A stretch of DNA of 64,000 bases. Origin: Corallium rubrum (Eukaryota > Cnidaria > Anthozoa > Scleralcyonacea > Coralliidae). Made by a program: the position numbers and the translations under genes. The stretch is from contig CAXIUP010000135.1 of the NCBI GenBank assembly GCA_964035015.1, positions 904,411 to 968,410 of the forward strand. Direction: 5' to 3'. Within the stretch, counting starts at the first letter, position 1, and the number at the start of each line of letters is the position of its first letter. Below are positions 38,015-48,086 of this stretch, piece by piece. The notes under the pieces are model-generated. The model was not told the DNA's origin, ran no database searches, and saw only the letters and a program-made list of their open reading frames with translations.

Positions 38015-38150
38015 GTTAAAATAAGTTCGTTACTACTCCAAGTTTTACGCCTATAGCGATCTGACTTATGAAATCTAAGTCAGAACTCTCACAGTTACCT
38101 GAAGGTCGCTATAGCCATGAAACTCGAAGTAGTAACGAACTTATTTTAAC
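38015..38150. mobile_element. Foldback sequence, 136 bp
   Basis: Perfect 22-bp inverted repeats at 38015-38036 and 38129-38150 (GTTAAAATAAGTTCGTTACT and on) enclose further imperfect pairing, including TATAGCGATC with GGTCGCTATA and TGACTTA with TAAGTCA. This gives one long hairpin. No target duplication can be fixed because of flanking AT repeats. Confidence 0.75.
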
Positions 38151-38243
38151 CTTTATTTACATACGCTCTACCACTGGTGGTATTGAGCACTCTTGGATCC
38201 ATTGCAAGCATCTAACTTGTTTATAGTGTTAATCTGTTTACAT

Positions 38244-38271
<28 letters not shown>

Positions 38272-38274
<3 letters not shown>

Positions 38275-38328
38275 CAATCTACAGACACGTGTTTCGCTGT
38301 ACTACAGCTCATCAGTGTAGCTTGGAAC
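38272..38328 (-). ncRNA. Type I hammerhead self-cleaving ribozyme
   Basis: On the minus strand all conserved parts are in order. The stem I 5' strand is GTTC-CAAG-CTACA, then CTGATGAG (38315 to 38308). Stem II is the hairpin CTGTAGTACAG closed by G-C, and CGAAAC follows. A very short stem III ACGT and the cleavage triplet GTC (C at 38284) come next, then the stem I 3' strand TGTAG-ATT-GAAC. Stem I forms 5 plus 4 base pairs around an internal loop (CAAG/ATT). Minimal hammerheads with tiny stem III are known in Penelope-like elements, and a Penelope-like frame lies downstream on this strand. Cleavage is predicted after 38284. Confidence 0.9.
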
Positions 38329-38420
38329 AATCTGAATGAATTTCATCAATTATTTATACACATGCGATCGTCGGTGACAACCGCATGTGGGACAGCATCG
38401 GTGAAGTACATTCAGATAGC

Positions 38421-38550
<130 letters not shown>

Positions 38551-38823
38551 CTTTATGCCTTACCTCCTACAGAAATCCGTGTCAACGAGTGATGCACGCA
38601 TTGCCTGAGCTCGTTTACCGGGCGCGGCGATAAGTAAAGTGTGAATACAACAAACGACAACAATTTTGTTGTTTGGTATAAAATTTGGCTATGGGTAGCT
38701 AACCACATACCCAATAGCCGTTTTATTAAATTGGTACATAATAGATAAAAATAACTTTTAAAATAAATTGTCAAATTTGAAGTTCCAACTTGTGCCCGGC
38801 AAAGGTGAGGGCCTAAACATGCC
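38551..38823 (-). repeat. Split direct repeat B2 (3' terminal)
   Basis: This 273-bp sequence from CTTTATGCCTTACCTC to AACATGCC matches 39135-39407 with few differences. A 76-bp segment (38824-38899) separates it from A2. Confidence 0.9.
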
Positions 38824-38899
38824 TAACTTGCATATCAAATATCCACCATTCACATGTACATGCCAAAGCTAGGGTGGCAACGCACGGGGAGGAGGAGGG

Positions 38900-39141
38900 C
38901 AAGTGAGCAAGAGGAGAGCGTGTTAGTTCTTTCACCGCCAAAACTGGAAATGCCTTATGGAAGCCTGTGCTCATTTTTATATGCTCATTCCCGAAAGGTG
39001 TTCTGGGAACTCTCGCCCTATTCCACCTCGCGCATGACCGCGTTTTATTTTACATGGTTCAACTTTATTGTACAGTATATAATAGTTTTTGTTCGAGGTA
39101 AAACATAAAAATTCTATTGGTTCCCAAATATTCCCTTTATG
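38900..39141 (-). repeat. Split direct repeat A2
   Basis: This 242-bp sequence from CAAGTGAGCAAGAG to CTTTATG matches 44910-45151 with about six differences. It overlaps B1 by the seven bases CTTTATG. Confidence 0.9.
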
Positions 39142-39407
39142 CCTTACCTCTTACAGAAATCCGTGTCGACGAGTGATGCACGCATTGCCTGAGCTCGTTT
39201 ACCGGGCGCGGCGACAAGTAAAGTGTGAATACAACAAACGACAACAATTTTGTTGTTTGGTATAAAATTTGGCTATGGGTAGCTAACCACATACCTAATA
39301 GCCGTTTTATTAAATTGGTACATAATAGATAAAAATAACTTTTAAAATAAATTGTCAAATTTGAAGTTCCAACTTGTTCCCGGTAAAGGTGAGGGCCTAA
39401 ACATGCC
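39135..39407 (-). repeat. Split direct repeat B1
   Basis: Second copy of the B repeat, placed between the recombinase ORF and A2. Confidence 0.9.
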
Positions 39408-39711
39408 ACAGCATCGTAAACAAGGTGACGATGCCGCCCCACCCAAGGCAACTGCGCGAAATCACTCGAGGCAAACAATATAATATTTATAACCTCTGAT
39501 CTGCCTGTCCTCTGTCCCAAAGATAACCGTCCTTGCAAGTCATCAGAAGGAAAAAGTTACCGCAAATCATGTCACCTCGACAAAGATTGCTACAAAGACC
39601 TGAGTAAATGTGTACAAAATTGGCGCAACTGCCCTTGCAAGTTGTGCTGAACTGATGTACACATTTAGACGCAAATATCTCCCCGGCAGATATGTAGGTA
39701 CCTAAAACAAT

Positions 39712-40453
39712 TCACGTACTGAAATTTGGTATTCGAATATATTTATGGAATGCGTTCGAGCGCCATCGAGCTAGGGTACGAATCTGAGTGTCAGACAAGC
39801 CTCGTTCCGCGGCATGAGAGGCCGCTCCTATTCTAAAGCTATGGCCCTTATACCTTGCCGGGTCAAGCCCGCACTGCTTAATGCAGGAAGCCAGCTGATT
39901 TGCAAAAGTTGCGCGAGCCACTGGTTCGTTGTTTTTTCGTAAGAAAAGGAGCACCAGAGGTACGACCACGCAATTGGAGGTAATCGTTGAGGAACTGCAC
40001 TGGGCAAACTTTAGACTCTCTTGTTTGTGGAATGTCAATGGAAAAAGGTCTTTGGTTGTAACAATGTTTGTAGTTACGGAAAGTAACAGTTGCTTTGATA
40101 GGTATAATCGCCAGCTGATTAAATTGCAGAGGTGGACATCCATCCGACTTGCCAGACAATGTCATTTCGCCAATGCGCAAATAAGCTGCGAAAGCTAGGG
40201 AACACATGGCACGAAACAGTCGTATCTCGTAGTTGGAACCCAGGATAACGGCCGCATCGAGAAGACGGTGCAGAATAGGTAGGGTAATGGGTAGTCGAGT
40301 ATCGAGACGATGGCCTACTTTACTGTACCCTTTAAGTATTTGGTGGATGTAGAAAACTTTAGTAGGATCCGGCAGACCTAACAACCTGTGGGAGTATCCA
40401 ATGGCCGAGATATACGTGTTAACCGTGGAAGGCGCATAATTTTGATTGTACAT
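39712..40453 (-). pseudogene. Tyrosine recombinase of the YR retroelement, one-base frameshift
   Basis: The N-terminal part (to 39878) has a phage-integrase-like helical domain (STVNTYISAIGYSHRLLG) and the first catalytic Arg in AAYLRIGEM. The C-terminal part (40143-39712 frame) has HSFRIGAAS, giving the H-x-x-R pair, and the Tyr in FHKYIR. All four expected catalytic positions can therefore be pointed to. The two parts overlap in different frames and meet at an A-run (AAAAAAC on minus, near 39935), where one base seems lost. This enzyme would integrate a circular cDNA through the CTTTATG core. Without the frameshift the length (about 250 residues) would be normal for the family. Confidence 0.85.
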
Positions 40454-40605
40454 GTAAGCTATGAAAATAGCAAGGGTGGTTGGTACTATCGGTTAAGCAA
40501 AGTTAGCAGTATGAAACACAGAGAGATGAAATAAATGAAAAAGTTTCCATGCTCGCTGATAAGTCGGCCTCGAAGACGGTTGTAGGCTAGACGTCATTAA
40601 CTTGG

Positions 40606-42444
40606 TTACGATATCTGCCAGTTGCGTGGTAACAGGTGAGATGGAATGTCCGTCGGTTCCGGATCCATGTGCTTTGGTGCCAAGTGCTTGAAAGTTCCGA
40701 CCTGCAAGCGAGATAGTGAATCGGCCAAGGTATTCTTGACACCGGGAATATGCTTCGCTCTAAATCTGATATTCTTGTTTAAGCAAATAAGAACTAATTT
40801 CCGAACAAAAAACATTAGGGGCTTGTCCCGGCAAGATTGCTTGTTAATTGTATAAACCAGAGCCTCGTTGTCAGTAAAGAAAAGGATAGACTGGTTTCGC
40901 ATATAATCACCCCATAGATAGAGGCTCAAGACGATAGGATAGAATTCAAGTACCGCTATATTGGTATGTAACCATTCTTTCGGCCATTTCCCATAACACC
41001 AGTAAGAACCAAATACAGCCCCGTAACCCAGACTGCCTGCTGCATCTGTGTGCAAGTTTAAGGTTTTTGATGTTTGCCACCGTTCATCTAAGAAAAAATT
41101 CCGCCCATTAAATGCAGACAAAAAAGATAACCACACATTCAGGTCAGCTTTTACTTCCTTTGTTAATCGTATAAAATGGCGCTGAGAACGTACGCCGGCA
41201 GTAAGATCGATCAACCTGCGAAGAAAGGCACGGCCTGGTACCACCACTGAACACGCAAAATTTAGGAGCCCACAAAGTGATTGGATTTCGGTCAATGTGA
41301 CCCTCTTCCGAGTTAAAAAAGAGGTTATGGCATCAATGCATTTTGCTAGTTTTTCCTGTGGTAGGCGAGCCTCCATCGCTATAGTATTGAGTTCAATACC
41401 GGCGAACGACAAGGTCGTAGCGGGCCCAAAGGTTTTATCTGGTGCCATGGGAATGCCTAAATAGTCGCATAAAGAGAGAAACATGTCCAGTTGTCGCTGA
41501 CACATGAAACGACTCTGAGCGACGAGGAGAAAATCGTCAAGTAAATGAATAATATAGTCGAACAGTAATTTGTGTTTTGCAATCCATTCAATTGCTGTGC
41601 TAAACGCCTCGAAGGTCTTGCATGAACTAGCACAACCCATAGGCATACACTGATCAAAATAATATAGTTCCCGCCATTTCATACCCAGTAACGAATAGTC
41701 CTGCGGTTGAATAGGAATCAAACGAAATGCGTTACGAATATCGGTTTTTGCCAAATAACAGCCTCGACCTGCCGCCTTTATACAACATATAGCATCAACA
41801 ATAGATGCATACTGGACAGTGGTGTTGTCTGCGGCTATACCGTCGTTAACCGAAGTTCCCTTTGGAAACGATAAATGATGTATCAAGCGAAACTCCCCTG
41901 GTACCTTCTTTGGAACAACCCCAAGAGGAGACACTCGAAACTGAGGAAATGGCGGGTGATTAAAAGGTCCGGCTATCCGATTAACCGCTAATTCTTTAAT
42001 TATCTTCATGTCAACAACCTCGGGGTGTTGGATTGCAGAACACAAATTACTTGCTTCGAAAGATTGGGGATGACCGTCGAAATGCAACGGAAAACCATTG
42101 GTGAAACCGGAAAGAAGAAAATTAACATGTTTAATATTATACCCTTGGAGGAAATGACAAAGTCGATCAACTTTTATTGGCGTTGGAATCGCTGACTTTG
42201 GGGTTGTTTGCATTTCTAAACGTTGTGTTTTGGGGACGAAAATTACATTGAACGGCCTTGTGGCGTCCATTACGTTTAAAGCAGCTGTGGTTGTGGGAAC
42301 ACCCGGCACAATTCCCCCCTTTATGAAATTGAAAACAGTACCCACGAGGGACAGAAATGGACGGTTTATGACGATTGTGCGACGGATTAGCTGGCACAGT
42401 TTTTTGGTGAGGTATATATTGAGACCGTAACCAGAGCTCACCAT
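40606..42444 (-). CDS. Reverse transcriptase-RNase H of the YR retroelement
   Basis: The open frame has 612 residues. RT blocks: LAKTDIRNAFRLIPI (motif A, first catalytic Asp), QCMPMGCASSCKTFEAF, and YIIHLLDDFLLV (motif C with LDD, the usual YR/DIRS-group form). RNase H: LHTDAAGSLGYGAVF (first Asp), VLEFYPIV (Glu), FFTDNEALV (Asp) and HIPGVKNTLADSLSR (last Asp). The first 90 or so residues lie in the overlap with the end of Gag and do not look conserved, so the real protein may begin near TPIKVDRLCHFL or be made by frameshifting from Gag. The frame is intact. It would copy element RNA into DNA in virus-like particles or the nucleus. Confidence 0.92.
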   Translation of the reverse strand: MVSSGYGLNIYLTKKLCQLIRRTIVINRPFLSLVGTVFNFIKGGIVPGVPTTTAALNVMDATRPFNVIFVPKTQRLEMQTTPKSAIPTPIKVDRLCHFLQGYNIKHVNFLLSGFTNGFPLHFDGHPQSFEASNLCSAIQHPEVVDMKIIKELAVNRIAGPFNHPPFPQFRVSPLGVVPKKVPGEFRLIHHLSFPKGTSVNDGIAADNTTVQYASIVDAICCIKAAGRGCYLAKTDIRNAFRLIPIQPQDYSLLGMKWRELYYFDQCMPMGCASSCKTFEAFSTAIEWIAKHKLLFDYIIHLLDDFLLVAQSRFMCQRQLDMFLSLCDYLGIPMAPDKTFGPATTLSFAGIELNTIAMEARLPQEKLAKCIDAITSFLTRKRVTLTEIQSLCGLLNFACSVVVPGRAFLRRLIDLTAGVRSQRHFIRLTKEVKADLNVWLSFLSAFNGRNFFLDERWQTSKTLNLHTDAAGSLGYGAVFGSYWCYGKWPKEWLHTNIAVLEFYPIVLSLYLWGDYMRNQSILFFTDNEALVYTINKQSCRDKPLMFFVRKLVLICLNKNIRFRAKHIPGVKNTLADSLSRLQVGTFKHLAPKHMDPEPTDIPSHLLPRNWQIS

Positions 42445-43309
42445 GAATTTCCCCCCAAGGCAGGCTTGCCTTATGACTTTGTTTCAAAAAACGAAAATTC
42501 TCGTCATAAAAACGCCAGTTATGCCCTCGCGCTGCCAAGTCCTGGACAAGCTCGCCATACTTCATGAGGGCTGGGGCCTCAGATGGAAATTTACTCGTAT
42601 AAATACCCACGAAAATATGGAAAGCGTGAAGCCACGACTCGAACGTGTTAATCGATTTAGTTTTTGTTGCCGGTTCAAGACATAACGACGGTGCATCACC
42701 AACCGAATTATTAACGCTAATTCTAAATTTATTTTCCATATGCGGATCGGTCATAAGCGACCCGAAATCAATAAACTCTTGATTCCAAATTTTGAGACGC
42801 GTTTTGTCTGAAACTCTGGCATCAATAGGTAGATTCAATGACGAAAACAACCGAGATGGAAGGGGCTGGGACGCACTGGGTAGCTGCTCACCTGTAATGG
42901 CAGAATGGGCAGTCGCCATAGAATGCTGCACCAGCGAAGAAACCGCCGAGAATGGAGGAAAGTCTGCTGTAGCAGAGGATTCCAACTGCGATGGCAACGT
43001 TGTAAGTGGAGGTACCATAGGACTCTGTGGCACTGCCAGCGGCAAATTGGTCTGTATGAGCGAAGTGACATTTTTGGTTACTTCTTCAGTGACCTTCGAG
43101 ATAATCTGAGCCATGACGCTGTCATTGACCAAAGGCAAAGGCTGCTCGTGGACATTCTGAACCGAGGACCCCGTATCAGGTGTAGACACTGCAACAGTGG
43201 CAGGCAAGACCGACGCAGTGGATCGTACGCGTCTACGTTGTCGAGGTGGCTCCGAAACGCTAGGTGTCGATGATGACCGTTTTGTTCGGGTAGATCGGCG
43301 TGGAGGCAT
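42167..43309 (-). CDS. Gag-like protein of the YR retroelement
   Basis: The start is taken at MPPRRSTRTKRS (43309) instead of the upstream in-frame Met at 43333. The N-terminus is basic (RQRRRVR), followed by a Ser/Thr/Pro/Val-rich region and then a conserved-looking core with DFGSLMTDPHMENKF and FESWLHAFHIFVGIY. The C-terminus has a cysteine/histidine cluster beginning RGYCFQFHKGGNC and continuing to KAVQC, which could bind nucleic acid. The open frame overlaps the RT frame by 278 bp in a different frame, which permits coupled translation or frameshifting. Role as structural protein is inferred from position. Confidence 0.75.
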   Translation of the reverse strand: MPPRRSTRTKRSSSTPSVSEPPRQRRRVRSTASVLPATVAVSTPDTGSSVQNVHEQPLPLVNDSVMAQIISKVTEEVTKNVTSLIQTNLPLAVPQSPMVPPLTTLPSQLESSATADFPPFSAVSSLVQHSMATAHSAITGEQLPSASQPLPSRLFSSLNLPIDARVSDKTRLKIWNQEFIDFGSLMTDPHMENKFRISVNNSVGDAPSLCLEPATKTKSINTFESWLHAFHIFVGIYTSKFPSEAPALMKYGELVQDLAARGHNWRFYDENFRFLKQSHKASLPWGEIHGELWLRSQYIPHQKTVPANPSHNRHKPSISVPRGYCFQFHKGGNCAGCSHNHSCFKRNGRHKAVQCNFRPQNTTFRNANNPKVSDSNANKS

Positions 43310-43449
43310 TCTGGAAAAGGTACAAAAGAGCAAACCGGTGCCTACTATATAGACACGTTAAGTTAGATTAGTATTATAACATTGCTTCCCATAAGCAATC
43401 AACAACAAGCAATTACTGAAAGAGCGCCGCCGAATAAACCAATAGTAAT

Positions 43450-43830
43450 GCCTCCGAAAGAGACTAAAAATTTCGCCTCCGAAGAGACTAACCCTTTCGC
43501 CTCCGAAGAGACTAACAATTTCGCCTCCGAAGAGACTAACGATTTCGCCTCCGAAGAGACTAACAATTTCGCCTCCGAAGAGACTAACAATTTCGCCTCC
43601 GAAGAGACTAACGATTTCGCCTCCGAAGAGACTAACAATTTCGCCTCCGAAGAGACTAACAATTTCGCCTCCGAAGAGACTAACAATTTCGCCTGCGAAG
43701 AGACTAACGATTTCGCCTCCGAAGGGACTAAAAATATCGCCTCCGAAGAGACTAACAATGTCGCCTCTGAAGAGACTAACAACTTCGCCTCCGAAGAGAC
43801 TAACAATTTCGCCTCCGAAGAGACTAACAA
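43450..43830. repeat. 24-bp minisatellite within the YR retroelement
   Basis: About sixteen copies of GAAGAGACTAACAATTTCGCCTCC and close variants. Because the period is a multiple of three, open frames run through it on both strands (for example 43382-43891 plus and 43849-43358 minus). None joins to Gag or SGNH, so I treat it as non-coding. Confidence 0.9.
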
Positions 43831-44080
43831 ATGGTGGCATGGCAGACATATAGTCGCCGCAGTAGCCAGAACGAGTTCCTATTTATCATAGTATTAACCC
43901 ATACGAAGGCAAAGATGATCGTATGTAAAGCGGATAGTCAAATTTTTACGCGCGAAAATTAGAGGATTTGGCGCGCGAATGAAAGGTAAATTCCTGAGGG
44001 TATTCATATGTTTCAGATTAAATCCTTCTAATAAGGAGAATTCCGGCTATGCACAAACAAAACACATTTGAAGGTTAATT

Positions 44081-44746
44081 TTAGGATAATGACAGTTTTG
44101 TCCTCGTTATTAAACATTCATTAGATCCGGTTGGTTTTTTGTTTGTTCTTTGATTAAAAAACATCTGCAACGCATGCAAAATAGCGCCTCTATAACTACG
44201 GCACAAAACATATTGCCCGTCAGAGTTAACATGAACCCCATCTGGCAAATAAAGCTCATCGGATGGCTCAGTGAAACCGCGATGAGACCAACAAAAAACA
44301 TTGGAAAATGGTTCCAAGGCAATCTTGACGTTGGCATTAAGAATTTTGGCTGAACGGTTCAACTTACTAAAGTCAACGTGAGTTAAAGAACCGGTGCGCG
44401 GTATTACATGACATATACCGACCACGTGTACAAATTGGCGGGAAACAAGAAATGAAACAAAATCGACAATTTCCTGAGCAACAACCTCAGGACTAGTATG
44501 AGAAAGATCATTGGTACCAATTTCAAACAACACTATTTGCGGCAGAAAACGCTCCAAAACATGAAGATTGTATTCCCGCAATTTGGGAACAGTGCGACCT
44601 CCTATTCCGAAAAGGTGGACTACCGCACTACCGTTAAGATTAAAATCTTGCCGCGCACGAGAATCAAAAACTAACGAAAGATCCCTCCTAAGCCTTTTAA
44701 TAAAGGAATGACCCCAAACTAGAACTGTGGGTGTAGCCGAAGACAT
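44081..44746 (-). CDS. SGNH/GDSL-like hydrolase of the YR retroelement
   Basis: The open frame has 221 residues. Block I is VLVWGHSFIKRL (Ser nucleophile in GHS), an oxyanion Gly lies in FGIGGRTV, block III is FEIGTNDLS (Asn), and block V is LPDGVHVN (Asp and His of the triad). All catalytic residues appear present. SGNH domains are esterase-like and have been reported in Ngaro-type YR elements and in some LINEs; their role in transposition is unknown. It lies at the 5' end of the element directly inside A1, upstream of Gag, and reads in the same direction as the other ORFs. Confidence 0.8.
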   Translation of the reverse strand: MSSATPTVLVWGHSFIKRLRRDLSLVFDSRARQDFNLNGSAVVHLFGIGGRTVPKLREYNLHVLERFLPQIVLFEIGTNDLSHTSPEVVAQEIVDFVSFLVSRQFVHVVGICHVIPRTGSLTHVDFSKLNRSAKILNANVKIALEPFSNVFCWSHRGFTEPSDELYLPDGVHVNSDGQYVLCRSYRGAILHALQMFFNQRTNKKPTGSNECLITRTKLSLS

Positions 44747-44909
44747 TCTGGCAAAGAACTTGAAGGTTATAGCAATTGCGCGGGATCAATTTCAATAATG
44801 GTAACCAACGATAACCAACGATAACGTTGTATAAATGTATCAATATAATATAGTAAATTAAAAATAGAATATTGTAACAAGTAAAGATCAGTACCTGAAA
44901 AAAATTGTT

Positions 44910-45151
44910 CAAGTGAGCAAGAGAAGAGCATGTTAGTTCTTTCACCGCCAAAACTGGAAAGGCCTTATGAAAGCCTGTGCTCATTTTTATATGCTCATTC
45001 CCGAAAGGTGTTCTGGGAACTCTCGCCCTATTCCACCTCGCGCATGACCGCGTTTTATTTTACATGATTCAACTTTATTGTACAGTATATAATAGTTTTT
45101 GTTCGAGGTAAAACATAAAAATTCTATTGGTGCCCAAATATTCCCTTTATG
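44910..45151 (-). repeat. Split direct repeat A1 (5' terminal)
   Basis: This 242-bp copy of the A repeat forms the 5' end of the element. Its outer end is CTTTATG, followed by TGGTATATGC host sequence. Confidence 0.9.
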
Positions 45152-45842
45152 TGGTATATGCTAAAACAATCATTCACATAAATATCTCAGTGAATGGTGT
45201 GAATAATTGTCAAACATGATTGATATAAATATATATTTAAACGTATATACCATTATTTTTTCTGCTCCATTTTTAAGGTTTAGATGCCTAATTAAGATGT
45301 TAAGTTTAAAGAACGTAGATTTTCATGTTCATTGACGATCTCGCGGAAGACCTCGCGTGCGTGTAAAATTGCACTCACGAATTATCTTTAATAAATTTAA
45401 GTGACCTACTATAAACTGCCAGTAAAGTTGATAACGTGAATGAGGACATCATTAATTAGTTTTAAGGAGATTTAAGTCTATGCAGAAATGCTAATTAAAT
45501 CTAATTGTTAACTTTAATGAAAATTTAGGTTAACTTAGAGGAATTAAATGCTCACTTTCGTTCTGTTTAACCTTTAATAAAACTTTACCGCAAATTTTAA
45601 AGCCCCTGAAGTATTCTGAACATTAAATGTTAGGTAAATATGACTTAAAACGATATTTAAGGCTTAACAGATTTAAGGTAACCTTAAACGCACAATAAAG
45701 TTTAAGCTTTAACTTTAACTACTGTCTTCTTTACAGCCCCAGCCCCTTTTATAGCCTCAGCCACGCTGCACAGTTTTAAAAACAAAAAATAATACCTATT
45801 GCGGCATTTGACCTCTCTGTTTCATTTTGGCCGCTATCTCCT
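45152..45842. other. Gene-free AT-rich interval
   Basis: I see no gene. TTTAAG, TTAACT and related words are frequent, consistent with old decayed repeat sequence. Confidence 0.5.
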
Positions 45843-46878
45843 CTTTAACTTTAACTTTAACTTTAATTAATAAAAATCGACTAGCAGTGATATAACAAAT
45901 ACCACTGAATTACTCGAGTTTTTACAAGCTTATTCATGCTAAAAAGTTAAGATTGTTCTAGATATAAGGTAATTAGAGTTCTATAATCCTAAAAGTTATT
46001 AATAGAAGCGTTAATAAAACAATTTTTAAAACGGTTCGTTTTGCTAAAAGGGATAGAAAAAGGACTATTGGATCTGAGGTTATAAGGATTAAGGTTCTTG
46101 GGCGGTAATAAAGAATGAAGCTTGTGAGTAGGATCAGATACAATGTTTTTAAACAGTTTCTCGCACAGAATTCGACGGCGTTCTCTGAGCGTGGTTAATC
46201 CAGCGGTGATCATGGCTTGCGAATAGGATAGGAATGGGTGGATAATACGAAGAGCTCGACGTTGTAACCGTTCTAGATCGTCGCTTAAGTATTCCGGTAG
46301 AGCATAATGGTACACCTGACAAGCGTATTCGATCACAGAACGAATGCAGGTAGTGTAAAATAAGCACAGTTGTTTTTCCGGTACACCAGCCCGCTTCAGT
46401 TGGACAAGAAAGAATAGTCTCTTTGATGATTTAGACAAAACAGAATCGACATGGGCATTCCATTTGAGGTCGTTGCTGACCACAAGACCTAGAATTTTGA
46501 CAGTTTTAACGACTTCGAGATCTTTGTTATCAACTTTGATTGGATTGAAGGAGCGGGGCTGTTTGGAAAATTCAATGCGCAGTTCCTTAGATTTGGTTGG
46601 GTGTAATTCAAAACGGTTGTGATCAGACCATGACTGCATTTGGTCAACAACAGGTTGGATGAGGCTCGGTAATGATTTGGATACGACTTCCGAAAAGGAG
46701 GTATCGTCGATAAATTTCCATAAGTTGAAAGATGGATGGGCTTTTAGGTCATTGATCATCAGAAGAAATAACCAAGGGCCTAATTTACTGCCTTGGGGTA
46801 CTCCTGCTGGAACGTGACGCCACTGGGAAAATAAGCTGTCGGTAATTTTGATCCTTTGTTGTCTGTTAGTTAGAAAGG
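45843..46878 (-). pseudogene. 5'-truncated LINE: RT C-terminal half
   Basis: The frame 46759-45989 extends upstream without a Met to about 46878 and includes VPAGVPQGSKLGPWLF, LWKFIDDTS (catalytic FIDD form) and KILGLVVSNDLKWNAHV. It ends in a cysteine-poor tail with NPYNLRSNS. The endonuclease and RT motifs before GVPQGS are missing, the usual result of incomplete reverse transcription. Downstream, about 150 bp of 3' UTR ends in GTTAAA repeats on minus (plus 45843-45868), a typical CR1/L2-like microsatellite tail. The frame is otherwise open. Confidence 0.85.
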
Positions 46879-47097
46879 TTCAGCATTACTGGAACCAACA
46901 CCAGGTCCAGCATCTGTCAGTTTCAGATTGTCAGGATGGTGTGGGGGGAAATGTGTTCCAAGGCCTTTTCAGATGAGGTTAGGCTCGATTTTGTGCTAAC
47001 CCACAGCAAGTCTGCTCTGCCTTCGCTGTTAAAAATTTACAATCTGTAATTGATACATTTTATAATAAATTAAATCCAATATTTAGAAGTTATAATT
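46879..47097. other. No feature seen
   Basis: Short interval between the truncated LINE and a decayed exon. Confidence 0.4.
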
Positions 47098-47319
47098 TCA
47101 CTTTATAAACAAGTTGAAACCATGAAAACTCTCCTGAACTCCCTTCAAACAATCTAACAATTCGTTCCCAAGTGGAACATCATGCCCATTTTCAATTTGA
47201 TGTTTGTCTTCATTCCATCTTGCAACTGCTTTCTCCAGTGATGCCTTTTACTTCATATTCCCTAAACTCCTTCTTTGGATCATTCTTGAGAGCCATCACA
47301 TCTTCATACACTGTTGTAT
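47098..47319 (-). pseudogene. Decayed exon of an unrecognised gene
   Basis: After a good acceptor (GTTTTTTGTAG at 47320 and up on minus) the sequence reads DTTVYEDVMALKNDPKKEF. Near 47232 a one-base frameshift is needed to continue into EKAVARWNEDKHQIENGH and a stop at 47098-47100. The composition and splice site look like real coding sequence, but I recognise no domain. Confidence 0.4.
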
Positions 47320-48086
47320 CTACAAAAAACAATATATTAAATAATTGTCAATTGAAAATAATTATTCTTTCTTTGAAACAGCATTTAATACTACAACACT
47401 ATGTATCCGTACACTTTTTTGTGAAGCTAGAAAGAAAATCCCAAAACATTTAAATAAAAAAACAGTCAATACCGCTGGCTGTGTATAGCTGCATGTACTG
47501 TTGAAACACAAATCAAGATTTAGCAAAGTTGGTGTACTGCTGAGACTGGAATATACAGTAGCTGTCTAACATTTTAAGCAAAGGCCACCCCCTTGCTATA
47601 TTCCATGTTTTATAAGCAGCACAGTGGAACCTTGCTATATTTTGAAAAAATTAAACATATTTTTAAAATGTACATGTCTAATTTTATACAGTAGATAAAT
47701 TAATCATGTACCGTAAGTAATACATCTAAAGTAAACAACTGCATCATATGCATGAGCACAAAATGTCCGCAGCTGTGCACTGTATGTTGGGCACTTTCAG
47801 GAGAACTTTCAAATAGTTGAGGTAGTTGCCACCTTAATAATAATGCAAAGCGACAAACAGCCACCATTCACTCTGTGGTGAACAAATTAGCTATAAATAT
47901 GTACATGTATAAACTAAAAAGGTTGAAATGGTATCTATCAAAATATACAATCATCTGTCATGCGAATACATCATATATTTTCTAAATAGTGTAATAAAAG
48001 TAGCGTGCTGCGTAGGTAGTGTAGAAACAACAATCGAAATATAGTAAGCTTAGATATACTGCCGAAACAGAGAACGCAGGAGTCTA
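47320..48086. other. Gene-free interval
   Basis: AT-rich sequence with no coding signal that I can support. If the exon at 47098-47319 had an upstream exon, it is not apparent here. Confidence 0.45.

Larger units (their letters stand above)
38551..45151 (-). mobile_element. Ngaro-like tyrosine-recombinase retroelement with split direct repeats
   Basis: Read on the minus strand the order is A1 (45151-44910), SGNH ORF, 24-bp minisatellite, Gag ORF, RT-RNase H ORF, tyrosine recombinase, B1 (39407-39135), A2 (39141-38900), B2 (38823-38551). That A-ORFs-B-A-B plan is the hallmark of Ngaro/PAT-type YR retrotransposons, which integrate through a recombinase and not a DDE integrase or endonuclease. 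The A repeats (242 bp) and B repeats (273 bp) each differ by only a few bases, indicating a recent insertion. The heptamer CTTTATG (plus) occurs at both outer ends and is shared where B1 and A2 overlap. A one-base frameshift in the recombinase probably disables this copy. Confidence 0.9.

Noticed and set aside
43358-43891. Repeat proteins ETNNFASE (plus) and VSLFGGEI (minus)
   Set aside because: A 24-bp minisatellite keeps all frames open; no joined gene context or initiation evidence.
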